Position numbers and translations under genes: made by a program
Assembly: GCF_905120355.1 (NCBI RefSeq)
Contig: NZ_CAJHOB010000004.1
Span: 62,001-126,000 of the forward strand
Direction of reading: 5' to 3'
DNA length: 64,000 nucleotides
Source: Azonexus hydrophilus
GTDB lineage: Bacteria > Pseudomonadota > Gammaproteobacteria > Burkholderiales > Rhodocyclaceae
Shown: positions 46,758-55,061 of the stretch, one piece after another
Numbering within the stretch: the first letter of the stretch is position 1
How the letters are laid out: every line of letters begins with the position of its first letter
Notes under the pieces: generated by a model
Databases searched by the model: none
What the model saw: the letters and a program-made list of their open reading frames with translations, nothing else
Told to the model about the DNA's origin: nothing

Positions 46758-49700
46758 GTGTCATCTGCCGTGTCCTTCCAATTGCGACTCAACCTGAAGC
46801 TTGCGCTGGCTTACGCTCTGGTCGGCGTTCTGATGTTGCAGTTTGCAATTCCTCCCGGTTATGTCACGCCGCTCTTTCCCAGTGCCGGGATTGCCTTGTT
46901 TGGCGTGTGGCGGTACGGCTTGCACAGTCTGCCGGGGATCTTTGCCGGGGCCACGGTGGTGCACGCAGCGGCAATGTTGCGTAGCGATTCGGAGCAACTG
47001 GTCTGGGCGTTTATCCTGATTGCGGCAGCGGGGGCGGTGGTACAGGCGGTCGCCGGCTATTACCTGATCAGAAAAATTCTCGGGCAGCATAACCCGCTGC
47101 GTGATCAGAAAAGCGTGTTGCGCTTTGTGTTCCTGGTCGCGCCGATTGCCGGTTTGTTCAGCCCCATGCTGGGGGTGGGGCTACTGCTGCTGCAGGGCAT
47201 TGTGCCCGCGCAGACACTTGTGTTTACCGCCATCAACTGGTGGACCGGCGATTTTATTGGCATATTGATTGCCACGCCGCTGCTGCTGGTTTTTTTGGGT
47301 CGTCCGGCCGAAGCCTGGCGCAAGCGCCGTTTGAGCGTTGCCTTGCCGCTCGGGTTTGCCCTGCTGATATTGATGCTGGTTTTTTATGTCGCGCGCGGTT
47401 GGGAGCATGATCGACTGCAGCGTAACCTCGAGCGCGATGCCCAGCAGATCAGCCATTTGCTGAGCAAGCGACTGGATACGCAGCTCGATCTGATGCTTGC
47501 CCTGGAGCGTCTGGCCAGTGTGCATCCCCGGCTCACGCAGCAGGTGTGGCGGACATTTGCCTTGCCTTTGCTGGAGCGGCATCCCGGGACACAGAATTTC
47601 GGTTGGAGTCCATTGGTGCAGGATTCGGCGCGGGCAAGTTTCGAGGCACAGGCGGCGGCTGAATCAGGGCGGGCATTCAGGATTCTGGGGCGCGACGAGG
47701 TGGGGCGGATCACTTACACGCTGGCGCAGCGTCCGGAGTATTTGCCCATCCTCTATGTCGAGCCGCGGGAAAACAATCTGAGCGTAGTTGGCCTGGATAT
47801 TCTGGTGCACTCCGGGACCGGGCAGGCAGCCAGACGTAGCCAGAGCGAGCGGCGGGCGATTGCCACGGCGCCTTTCAATTTGGTGCAGGATGCCGGGGCG
47901 CAGCGCAGTATTGCGGTTTATCAAGCGGTGTTCAAGGATGATCAGGTGCGGCCGCTGGGGGTGATCTCCGGTGTGTTTCGCATGGGCGATGCCATCAATG
48001 CAGTACTCGATGGGCGTTTGCCGTCGGGGTTGTTGCTCTGTCTCAGTGATCAGGGCGACTCGATGCCGCAGCGTCTCTATGGTCCGGCGGACTGCGCTAG
48101 CCCGGGCTGGCAGGCGAAAGCCCTGCGCTGGCAGGAAGAGCTTGACTTTGCGGGTCGACAATCGCGCTTGCAAATTGTGGCGACCCCGAGCTATCTGTTT
48201 TCCCTGCGCGATTGGGGCGGCTGGTTGATTCTCTGGGTGGCCGCTTTCTGTACCAGTTTGCTGGTGGTGTTCGTGTTGTTGATGAGTGCGCGTGCGCTCC
48301 GGGTGGAGCACCTGGTCGACGCCCGTACCCGCCAGCTGGCGGCGGCGGGCCGGCGGATGGCCTTGCAGCAGGAAGAGTTGAATCAGGCGCAGCGGATTTC
48401 CCTGATGGGGAGTTGGGAAATGCCTCCAGGCGGGCAAATGTGTCACTGCTCGCAGGGGTTGTGTGAGTTGATGCACTTGGGGCCTCCCTCCGTGTTGCCG
48501 TTTTCTTCCCTGCTTGAGCGGCTTGCAGAGGAAGACCGTACGGCGCTGGAATGCGCGCGCGCAGAACTGTTGCAGGCACCCGGGTTGTTGACACTCGACG
48601 CTCGCCTGGACTATGGCGGGGTGGCATCCACCGTATTGCATTTCCGGCTGGAAAGTACGTTGGCCGACGATGGTGAAACCTTGCGTTTGCGTGGTACGGC
48701 GCAGGATGTGACGGCGGCGCGGGCGGCCGAAGAGCACATTGCCTTTCTCGCACATTACGATGTGCTTACCGGGCTACCCAATCGCGCCCAGTGGAATGAG
48801 CGCATCCAGCGTGAGCTGCGCAAGGCTTCGCGTGGCCAAGGTAAGTTGGCGGTGTTGTTCCTCGACCTCGACCACTTCAAGAGCATCAATGACACTTTGG
48901 GGCATCAGGTTGGCGACCATCTGCTTGCCACTGTGGCGCGGCTTTTACGCGAGGGCTTGCGTGAATCCGACTTCTTCGCCCGCCTGGGAGGAGACGAGTT
49001 TGTCGTTCTGCTGGTCGATCTTGAACGTACTGAAGATGCCGCAATCGTCGCCCGCAAGTTGATTGAACTGCTACGGGCGCCGCTCATGATCGATGGTCAC
49101 GAGTTGATGGTGTCCACCAGCGTCGGTATTGCCATTTATCCCGAGGATGGCCGCGATGCCAGTGCCTTGCTCAAGCACGCCGATACCGCGATGTACAGCG
49201 CCAAGAGCCAGGGGCGCAACACGTACTGCTATTTCCGGGCCGATATGGACGTGCTGGCGCTGGAACATCTGATGCTGCGCAATGCCTTGCACCGGGCGCT
49301 GGAACGGGAGGAGTTACGTCTGCATTATCAGCCGCAGATTGCCGCAGCGGATGGTCGGGTCCTGGGTTGCGAGGCGCTGGTCCGCTGGCAGCACCCCGAA
49401 TTGGGATTGCTGCCTCCTGTCCAGTTCATTCCCCTGGCCGAGGAAAATGGTCTGATCGTGCCGTTGGGGAACTGGGTGTTGCGCACCGCCTGCCAGCAGT
49501 TGGCCTGCTGGCAGGAAAGAGGGTGGGAGCTGACGATTGCCGTGAATATTTCCGCCCTGCAGTTTGCTCAGCCTGATTTTGTCGAGCAGGTGGCACAGGC
49601 ACTGCGCGAGAGTGGCGCCCAGGCGCATGCACTGGAACTGGAACTGACCGAAAGTGCGCTCATGCAGCCCAACGACGCATTACTGACCCGCATGCGGGCG

Positions 49701-50033
49701 CTCGGGGAAATGGGCATCTTGCTGGCGTTGGATGACTTCGGCACGGGTTACTCCAGCTTGTCGTATCTGAAACGTCTGCCGATCCGCCGCCTGAAGCTGG
49801 ATCGTGCCTTCGTGCAGGAACTGCCGCATAACACCGAAGATGCAGCCATTGCCACCGCCACCCTGTCGATGGCGCGGGAACTAGGGATGGACGTTGTAGC
49901 AGAAGGTGTTGAAACGGTAGAGCAGAAGGGTTTCCTGGCCGAGCGTGGGTGCCAGGTGATGCAGGGCTATTTGTACAGCACGCCTTTGCCGGTGGACGAT
50001 TTTGAGCGTTGGTTGCTCAGCCGGCAGGAGTAG
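46758..50033 (+). CDS. MASE1-CHASE-PAS-GGDEF-EAL cyclic-di-GMP protein
   Basis: A 1,091-aa membrane protein. MASE1 (about 10-205; PLFPSAGIALFGVWRYG, NWWTGDFIGILIATPLLL), a periplasmic CHASE domain (about 235-440; FGWSPLVQ, LPILYVEP, YQAVF), a second membrane helix near 492-515, and a PAS-like segment precede GGDEF (about 660-820) and EAL (about 840-1085). The diguanylate cyclase site is RLGGDEFVVLL, with RESD five residues before it as an inhibitory I-site. The phosphodiesterase site retains EALVRW and DDFGTGYSSLSYL. Both activities look intact. Start is GTG 46758 (GTG 46770 possible). It is divergent from regB. Confidence 0.9.
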   Translation: MSSAVSFQLRLNLKLALAYALVGVLMLQFAIPPGYVTPLFPSAGIALFGVWRYGLHSLPGIFAGATVVHAAAMLRSDSEQLVWAFILIAAAGAVVQAVAGYYLIRKILGQHNPLRDQKSVLRFVFLVAPIAGLFSPMLGVGLLLLQGIVPAQTLVFTAINWWTGDFIGILIATPLLLVFLGRPAEAWRKRRLSVALPLGFALLILMLVFYVARGWEHDRLQRNLERDAQQISHLLSKRLDTQLDLMLALERLASVHPRLTQQVWRTFALPLLERHPGTQNFGWSPLVQDSARASFEAQAAAESGRAFRILGRDEVGRITYTLAQRPEYLPILYVEPRENNLSVVGLDILVHSGTGQAARRSQSERRAIATAPFNLVQDAGAQRSIAVYQAVFKDDQVRPLGVISGVFRMGDAINAVLDGRLPSGLLLCLSDQGDSMPQRLYGPADCASPGWQAKALRWQEELDFAGRQSRLQIVATPSYLFSLRDWGGWLILWVAAFCTSLLVVFVLLMSARALRVEHLVDARTRQLAAAGRRMALQQEELNQAQRISLMGSWEMPPGGQMCHCSQGLCELMHLGPPSVLPFSSLLERLAEEDRTALECARAELLQAPGLLTLDARLDYGGVASTVLHFRLESTLADDGETLRLRGTAQDVTAARAAEEHIAFLAHYDVLTGLPNRAQWNERIQRELRKASRGQGKLAVLFLDLDHFKSINDTLGHQVGDHLLATVARLLREGLRESDFFARLGGDEFVVLLVDLERTEDAAIVARKLIELLRAPLMIDGHELMVSTSVGIAIYPEDGRDASALLKHADTAMYSAKSQGRNTYCYFRADMDVLALEHLMLRNALHRALEREELRLHYQPQIAAADGRVLGCEALVRWQHPELGLLPPVQFIPLAEENGLIVPLGNWVLRTACQQLACWQERGWELTIAVNISALQFAQPDFVEQVAQALRESGAQAHALELELTESALMQPNDALLTRMRALGEMGILLALDDFGTGYSSLSYLKRLPIRRLKLDRAFVQELPHNTEDAAIATATLSMARELGMDVVAEGVETVEQKGFLAERGCQVMQGYLYSTPLPVDDFERWLLSRQE

Positions 50034-50063
50034 TTCGGCTGCAGCAGGCGGGGGTTACTCAGT

Positions 50064-50101
50064 AAAAAAGCGTGCCGCCCGGTCCGGACGACACGCTTTT
50101 T
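50064..50101. terminator. Bidirectional terminator
   Basis: AAAAAGCGTG and CACGCTTTTT flank a C/G-rich hairpin (CGCCCGGTCCGG), between the convergent GGDEF/EAL and iron-binding-protein genes. U-runs exist in both directions. Confidence 0.88.
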
Positions 50102-50121
50102 ATTATCTGCCTGACGGAGAA

Positions 50122-51144
50122 TCAGCGGAAACCGTTGCGATCAAAGATCATCTGCGCCTTGGCCTGGTACATCGCCAGGCTGTTCACCGGCAGGGTGTCG
50201 GCCTTGAACTTGCCGAGACGGTTGAGCGCCGGATTGTCGATCTTCACCGAGGTGACAACCGGCCATTCATTGTTGCCGTCGGCAAAGTAGCGCTGGGCAG
50301 AATCGGAGGCCAGGTATTCCAGGAATTTCTGCGCCGCTGCCTTGTTCGGGGCGTGTTTCAGAATGCCACCGCCGGAGACATTGACGTGGGTGCCGGTGGT
50401 TTTCTGGTTCGGCCAGATGATGCCGATCTGGGCCACGGTTTCCTGGTCGGCCGGCTTGTCCGAGCGCATCAGGCGGGCGACGTAATAGCTGTTGGAAATG
50501 GTGACGCCGCATTCACCGGCCGCCACGGCGCGGATCTGGTCGGTGTCGCCACCTTTCGGGGTGCGGGCGAAGTTGGCGACCATGCCGCGTGCCATCGCTT
50601 CCGCTTTGGCCTCGCCCTCATGGGCAATGACCGAGGCGAGCAGGGACAGGTTGTAGGGGTGGGAACCTGAACGTGAGCAGAATTGCCCCTTCAGCTTCGG
50701 GTCGGCCAGATCGGCGTAGTTCTGCACATCGGCAGGCTGGATGCGCGTCTTGTTATAGACGATGACGCGGGCGCGCAACGAGAACGCTGCCCATTCGTCA
50801 GTGCGCAGGTGGGTCGGAATGCGTTTTTCCAGTACGGCTGACTTGAGCGGTGCAAACAGGCCCATGTTGCGCGCCTTGGCCAGGCGCGAGGCATCCACCG
50901 TCAGCAGCACGTCGGCCGGGCTGTTGGCGCCTTCGTTGCGGATGCGCTCAAGCAACTCGTCTTCCTTGGCCTCGATGCGCTTGATCCGGATGCCGGTCTG
51001 CTTGGTGAAATCGGCATAGAGCGCTTCATCGGTCTGGTAATGGCGAGCGGAATAGATGTTGAGCACGTTTTCTTCGGCGCCTGCCGGGGTTAGCGTGGCG
51101 GCCAGGGTGGTCAGTGCGAGTGCAGCGGTTGAGGCAAATTTCAT
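50122..51144 (-). CDS. Fe(3+) ABC transporter substrate-binding protein
   Basis: A 340-aa periplasmic ferric-binding protein of the FbpA/FutA type. Signal peptide residues 1-23 (MKFASTAALALTTLAATLTPAGA), then NVLNIYSARHYQTDEALY, the conserved VDASRLAKARN, SRSGSHPYNLSL and the paired iron-ligand tyrosines in SNSYYVARL. No permease or ATPase gene is nearby, so it must use a transporter coded elsewhere. It follows the Fur-boxed DUF2325 gene with 77 bases between and may share its transcript. Confidence 0.93.
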   Translation of the reverse strand: MKFASTAALALTTLAATLTPAGAEENVLNIYSARHYQTDEALYADFTKQTGIRIKRIEAKEDELLERIRNEGANSPADVLLTVDASRLAKARNMGLFAPLKSAVLEKRIPTHLRTDEWAAFSLRARVIVYNKTRIQPADVQNYADLADPKLKGQFCSRSGSHPYNLSLLASVIAHEGEAKAEAMARGMVANFARTPKGGDTDQIRAVAAGECGVTISNSYYVARLMRSDKPADQETVAQIGIIWPNQKTTGTHVNVSGGGILKHAPNKAAAQKFLEYLASDSAQRYFADGNNEWPVVTSVKIDNPALNRLGKFKADTLPVNSLAMYQAKAQMIFDRNGFR

Positions 51145-51221
51145 GAGGTGGCTACTCCGGGGATCGTGTGAGGGAAATGGGAAAGGGGTTCTGGGTAGAA
51201 GGGCTGTGGCATTCAGGGAAA

Positions 51222-52469
51222 TCAGGTTATCTCGGCGCAGGCATCGCTGATGACGCGTTCGAAACTGGACAGTCCGGCGTTGCGGACGAAGCGACAAGGC
51301 TTGCCGGTGCGCTTGCACTGGTCCTTGATGCGCCAGTAGGCATTGTGGCTGATGCAGCCAGCCTGGCAGATGACCAGATCAGCGCCGGACAAGGCGCCAT
51401 CGATGCGGTGCAGACTTTCTTCGACACCACCGTCGTGGTGGATGAAATGTCCGCCATAGTGCTCGACTCGTTGCCGGTAGGCGTCTATCGCACCGGTCCG
51501 GCCGCCGACACAGAGCACGCATTTGCCGGCCAAGCCTTTGCTCAGGTTGGTGACGGAACACTCGGTGGCTGCGGCGTCGGCCATAAGGTAATCATTGAGG
51601 ATTTCCTCGGTGTGTTGCAGGCGCTGGCTCTGGCGCCCGATTTCGGCTTCGAGGCTGTTGGCCCGTGCGCTCAGCAGCAGGTTGCGGGCTTCGGCCGCAC
51701 TGGCGCGCTGCAGGAGCTGCTGGCGCTCTCTGAGTTCGGGTAGTTGTGCGTGCAGTTGCTCAAGCTGCTGCTGCAGATGGGCGATAGCGGCATCGCGCCC
51801 GCTTAGTTCGGACCGCAGGTCGATGATGTGCTGGTTAAGTTGCCGCTCATCTTTGGCTCGCTCCTGCCGTAGTGAGGAAGTTTCCTGCCGGGCCTTGTCG
51901 AGTTGCTGGCGCAGATCTTGGTTTTCTGTGCGCAGCTTGTTCAGCATTTTTATATCGGCACGGGCGCCGCTGCCGATCTGGTGCTGGATCATGTGGATGT
52001 CTGCATAGACTTCATGCTCTAGCGGCGCATCGCAGGCCGGGTGCGTCCACGTTGCCCAGAGCGCACCGGGAATGCCGCTGCCCGCTGCTGTGGCTTCACG
52101 CCACAAGAGGCGCAGGCTGTTGGTGTCACGGGCGGTGGCAAAGCGACGCACGGTTTGCGGATAGCGTTTTTCCAGCTGTTTTTGCAGCAATTCGGCTAGT
52201 GGCGTCCGGCTCTCGCTGTTGCCCACGGCCGTGGTGTGCAGGACAAAATCGCTTGTTCCGTGGGGAATGTGCATCAGCTTTTTCATCAATGCCCGCAGTT
52301 CGGCAACGTCGAAGCAGGTGCCGATCACCGGACAGTGAAATTTGTGCGGGATTTCCCACAGCTTGCGCCGGCGCGTTGTTTTTCCCGCCGCAGGACGACT
52401 GTCCACTGGCGTGGTTGCCAGAGAAAGGGCGAAGCTATCAGCCGTCGTGTGTGGCGAGGTGGGTTCCAT
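51222..52469 (-). CDS. DUF2325 protein with long coiled coil
   Basis: A 415-aa protein. An N-terminal region with HCPVIGTCFDVAELRALM (like the HPC half of related iron-regulated proteins) is followed by a long coiled coil (about 165-300, heptads rich in Q/L/E) and a C-terminal DUF2325 domain (about 315-400: VLCVGGRTGAIDAYRQ, HHDGGVEESL, ADLVICQAGCISHNAYW). DUF2325 has a Rossmann-like pattern and conserved Cys; its function is unknown. The gene has a Fur-like box at its promoter and precedes a ferric-binding protein gene, so iron starvation should induce it. Confidence 0.82.
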   Translation of the reverse strand: MEPTSPHTTADSFALSLATTPVDSRPAAGKTTRRRKLWEIPHKFHCPVIGTCFDVAELRALMKKLMHIPHGTSDFVLHTTAVGNSESRTPLAELLQKQLEKRYPQTVRRFATARDTNSLRLLWREATAAGSGIPGALWATWTHPACDAPLEHEVYADIHMIQHQIGSGARADIKMLNKLRTENQDLRQQLDKARQETSSLRQERAKDERQLNQHIIDLRSELSGRDAAIAHLQQQLEQLHAQLPELRERQQLLQRASAAEARNLLLSARANSLEAEIGRQSQRLQHTEEILNDYLMADAAATECSVTNLSKGLAGKCVLCVGGRTGAIDAYRQRVEHYGGHFIHHDGGVEESLHRIDGALSGADLVICQAGCISHNAYWRIKDQCKRTGKPCRFVRNAGLSSFERVISDACAEIT

Positions 52470-52511
52470 GATCGGATTCCGTGAGGCGTGCGCAGATGGC
52501 TGCGTTCAGAA

Positions 52512-52551
52512 TAACAAGAATTATTCTCAATATAAAGCGCTGCGCTGTCAA
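52512..52551 (-). promoter_or_regulatory. Fur-like box and promoter of the DUF2325 gene
   Basis: On the minus strand TTGACA (52551-52546), 17 bp, then GAGAAT (52528-52523) inside the dyad TGAGAAT-A-ATTCTTG. This repeats the layout of the bfd and 53.9-kb promoters. Confidence 0.7.
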
Positions 52552-52591
52552 TAGAAACGCGCCGGCAGAGGCGGACGCAGGTGGGATAGGA

Positions 52592-52622
52592 GGAAGGCAC
52601 CGCTGTCTGGACGGTGCCTTCC
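52592..52622 (-). terminator. Hairpin after hemP
   Basis: GGAAGGCACCG and CGGTGCCTTCC form an 11-bp perfect stem with a 9-base loop, 49 bases past the hemP stop. No long T-run follows. Confidence 0.6.
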
Positions 52623-52671
52623 GGTGAGCGGTCGGGGTGGCCTGCCTTCCGCTCGGGTGGGATCGGTGCGT

Positions 52672-52911
52672 TTACTTGGTCAGGATCAGCTTACCCTGGC
52701 GGGTGATGCGCAGACGGTAGTCGGTGCCCATGTGGTGAATGCAGATTTCGCTGGCGTTGCCGAACAGGGCTTGACTGAGGAGGGTCCTGGTCGGTGGAGG
52801 ACAGGCGTCTGCTGCGTTGGTGCCGACCATTGGCGCGGCGGCATCGCTGCCGAGACAGTCGGTGGCAGAGTGCCGGGGTGTCGTCGAAGTCCGGGAAGGC
52901 GGCTGGTTCAT
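52672..52911 (-). CDS. hemP: Hemin uptake protein HemP
   Basis: A 79-aa protein. The last 45 residues match the HemP family: LLSQALFGNASEICIHHMG, then YRLRITRQGKLILTK. The N-terminal half is a Ser/Thr/Pro-rich, poorly conserved stretch longer than in most HemP proteins. HemP/HmuP acts as a small regulator needed for haem-receptor expression in Bradyrhizobium and Burkholderia. It lies 14 bases after the S4-paralogue gene in a Fur-type operon. Confidence 0.88.
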   Translation of the reverse strand: MNQPPSRTSTTPRHSATDCLGSDAAAPMVGTNAADACPPPTRTLLSQALFGNASEICIHHMGTDYRLRITRQGKLILTK

Positions 52912-52925
52912 GATGTGGCCGCTAT

Positions 52926-53543
52926 TTACATGCGGGTGGCGTAGTACTCGACGATGCGTTGCAGGTCGAGAGGAAAGGGGGCGGCATCGGCATCTGGCAG
53001 GTGGCTCAGGCGGGCCGTTAGCGTCGTGTCGTCCAGGCTGATCCATTCCGGGCGTTCCAGCGAAGGAGCTTCGCGGGTGAAGCGCACCAAGTCGATCTTG
53101 CTGCCGGCTTCGGTCGGGCCGAAGCTGTCGCCGACGCGCAGGCGGATCGAAGGAATGGTGACGCGCTTGCCGTTGAGTTGGAAATGGCCGTGGCTGACGA
53201 GTTGCCGTGCGGCGGGGATGGTCGGGGCGAAACCCGCGCGGAAAACCAGGTTGTCGAGGCGGCGTTCGAGCAGTTCGACCAATTTGTCGCCTGTGGCACC
53301 ACGGTGCCGCTTGGCATCGGTGACGGCGCGGCGCAACTGGCGCTCGGTCAGCCCGTAGTTGTAGCGCAGTTTCTGCTTTTCCATGAGCTGCAGGCCGAAT
53401 TCGGATTTGCGCGCGGCGACCTTGCGCGCGCCGTGCTGACCAGGCGGCTGGTTGCGTTCCTGCATCGATTTGCGTGACAGACCAGGGAGATCGACGCCGA
53501 GGGCGCGCAGGACTTTCAGGCGAGGGCCGGTGTAACGGGACAT
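52926..53543 (-). CDS. Ribosomal protein S4 paralogue, cysteine-less form
   Basis: A 205-aa S4-family protein (PGQHGARKVAARKSEFGLQLMEKQKLR region, the S4 RNA-binding domain LDNLVFRAGFAPTIPAARQLVSHGHF region). The N-terminus MSRYTGPRLKVLRALGVDLPG is closer to the cyanobacterial/plastid type than to the usual proteobacterial one, and it has no cysteine at all. The place, in an iron-regulated operon with hemP and away from the S13-S11-S4-rpoA cluster, marks it as an extra copy. It could replace housekeeping S4 under iron starvation or regulate translation of its operon; neither is shown. Confidence 0.88.
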   Translation of the reverse strand: MSRYTGPRLKVLRALGVDLPGLSRKSMQERNQPPGQHGARKVAARKSEFGLQLMEKQKLRYNYGLTERQLRRAVTDAKRHRGATGDKLVELLERRLDNLVFRAGFAPTIPAARQLVSHGHFQLNGKRVTIPSIRLRVGDSFGPTEAGSKIDLVRFTREAPSLERPEWISLDDTTLTARLSHLPDADAAPFPLDLQRIVEYYATRM

Positions 53544-53564
53544 GAGTTCTCTCGTTTCGATGAT

Positions 53565-53831
53565 TCAATGGGTTGAGTAGCCAGGAGCGATTGCGGGGTA
53601 ATGGTTCACTGCAATCGAAGCCGGGTGACAGGAGACGCCTTGCCAGCTGTCGAGTACCTCCCGCAAGGCGCTGTGCAGGCAGGGGTCGATGTCTTCCGCC
53701 GTGGCCGCCTGCTGCAGGTGATGGCACAAGGCCACGGTCTTGTTGAAGGTGGTGCCGCGCAGTGCCGACGAAGACAGCAGCTGAATGATGGCGGCGAGTC
53801 GCAGAGCGAACGGCAGCGTGACGCTTTCCAT
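53565..53831 (-). CDS. Small hypothetical protein, first gene of the iron operon
   Basis: An 88-aa protein without a family I recognise. The N-terminal half is helical (LPFALRLAAIIQLLSSSALRG), the C-terminal half holds three His and two Cys (ALCHHL, DPCLHSAL, GVSCHPASI), which could bind metal. It directly follows the Fur-like promoter at 53.9 kb and lies 21 bases before the S4 paralogue, so it probably serves iron starvation. Confidence 0.7.
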   Translation of the reverse strand: MESVTLPFALRLAAIIQLLSSSALRGTTFNKTVALCHHLQQAATAEDIDPCLHSALREVLDSWQGVSCHPASIAVNHYPAIAPGYSTH

Positions 53832-53890
53832 AGGTGTTCCAGTCGTAGATGGGGGCTGGCTGGCTAACCGGGAGAGGTGGGCTGGCTGGT

Positions 53891-53926
53891 AATGCGAATT
53901 ATTCGCAATATGTAAATTGATGTCAA
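53891..53926 (-). promoter_or_regulatory. Fur-like box and promoter of the hemP operon
   Basis: TGCGAAT-T-ATTCGCA (53893-53907) is a perfect 7-1-7 dyad. On the minus strand TTGACA (53926-53921) and GAATAA (53904-53899) are 16 bp apart, the -10 lying within the dyad. Nothing else is seen in 53927-54072. Confidence 0.78.
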
Positions 53927-54072
53927 GTGATATCGACGCGTCGCTGGGATCGAGTATGAGACTTCCGAAAAACCGAATCTTAAGTCCGCATCTGTCTGTT
54001 TGTTTCGAAGTTATGCCTGCGGATAATCGCGCTCTTGTTGTGCATGATCATATTTGAACGACAGGAGCAGCT

Positions 54073-55038
54073 ATGCAACGCGAACAAAACCACGCCATTC
54101 TTGCTATTGCCATTCACGCCGCCTTTGCCGATGGTGCCAAGGATGAGCGGGAGCGCGAGGCGGTCCGCCGTGTGGCGGAAAATCTGGCGGGCGCAGAAGG
54201 TGCGCCCGATCTTTCCCGTCTGTATCAGGATGTGCTGCTCAAGCGCTCGACCCTGGCCGACGCCACAGCGGTATTGAGTGATATCGGCGAGCGCCAGTTT
54301 GCCTATGAAATGGCGTTGTGCGTGTGTGAGGCGGATGGCCGCCTGGCGGATAGCGAACGGGCTTTTCTGGATCAGTTGCGCCAGCTGCTCGCCCTGCCGG
54401 GGGGAGAGGCGGCGCAGATCGAGGCGGCAGTCGAGCGGCAGTTCGATGCGTACGATTTTGGCGCTCATCCTGCACTGCAACCGGCACCCGTTCCTGTCGC
54501 CGCACCTTCCATCACCGCGGCTGCGCCGGCGGCAGCGCAGGATAAAAGCATCCTCAATTACGCCCTGCTGTGTGGCGCACTTGAACTTCTGCCGCAATCC
54601 TGGGCTTCGATGGCGATCATTCCCCTGCAGATCAAGCTGGTGTACAGCATTGGCAAGGCGCACGGCGTCACCCTCGATCAGGGGCACATCAAGGAATTCA
54701 TCGCCGCTGCCGGTGTTGGTCTGACTTCGCAGTATCTTGAACAGTTCGGGCGCAAGTTGCTGGGAGGTTTGCTCGGCAAGGCGGCAGGCAAGACCTTCGG
54801 CAAGGTTGGCAGCGCAGCCACCGGCATGGCCTTTTCCTTTGCCACCACCTATGCCCTGGGGCAAGTGGCGCAGCGTTACTATGCCGGTGGTCGGGTGATG
54901 TCGACGGCCTTGTTGCGGGAAACCTTTCAGGGTCTGCTCGGCCCGGCCAAACAGCTGCAGACGCAATACTTGCCGCAGATCGAGCAGAAGGCAGCAACCC
55001 TCGATGCCGGTCAGATTACTGCCCTGCTGCGGGCCTGA
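54073..55038 (+). CDS. TerB-like/DUF697 domain protein
   Basis: A 321-aa protein. The N-terminal 125 residues look like TerB-type helices (ILAIAIHAAFADGAKDERERE and MALCVCEADGRLADSERAFLDQL, each an acidic metal-site-like repeat). After a Pro/Ala linker, residues 150-320 fit DUF697 (IPLQIKLVYSIGKAHG, GGLLGKAAGKTFGKVGSAATG, FATTYALGQVAQRYY), a membrane-associated GTPase-partner domain. AGGAG lies upstream. It is followed after 23 bases by a TerC-family gene, echoing tellurite/stress modules. Confidence 0.78.
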   Translation: MQREQNHAILAIAIHAAFADGAKDEREREAVRRVAENLAGAEGAPDLSRLYQDVLLKRSTLADATAVLSDIGERQFAYEMALCVCEADGRLADSERAFLDQLRQLLALPGGEAAQIEAAVERQFDAYDFGAHPALQPAPVPVAAPSITAAAPAAAQDKSILNYALLCGALELLPQSWASMAIIPLQIKLVYSIGKAHGVTLDQGHIKEFIAAAGVGLTSQYLEQFGRKLLGGLLGKAAGKTFGKVGSAATGMAFSFATTYALGQVAQRYYAGGRVMSTALLRETFQGLLGPAKQLQTQYLPQIEQKAATLDAGQITALLRA

Positions 55039-55061
55039 GTTGATTAGCGAAGGATAATGTG

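Noticed and set aside
52672-53727. A single 351-codon frame spanning hemP and the S4 paralogue
   Set aside because: Only its last 79 codons (hemP) look like protein; the rest is a shifted reading of the S4 gene.
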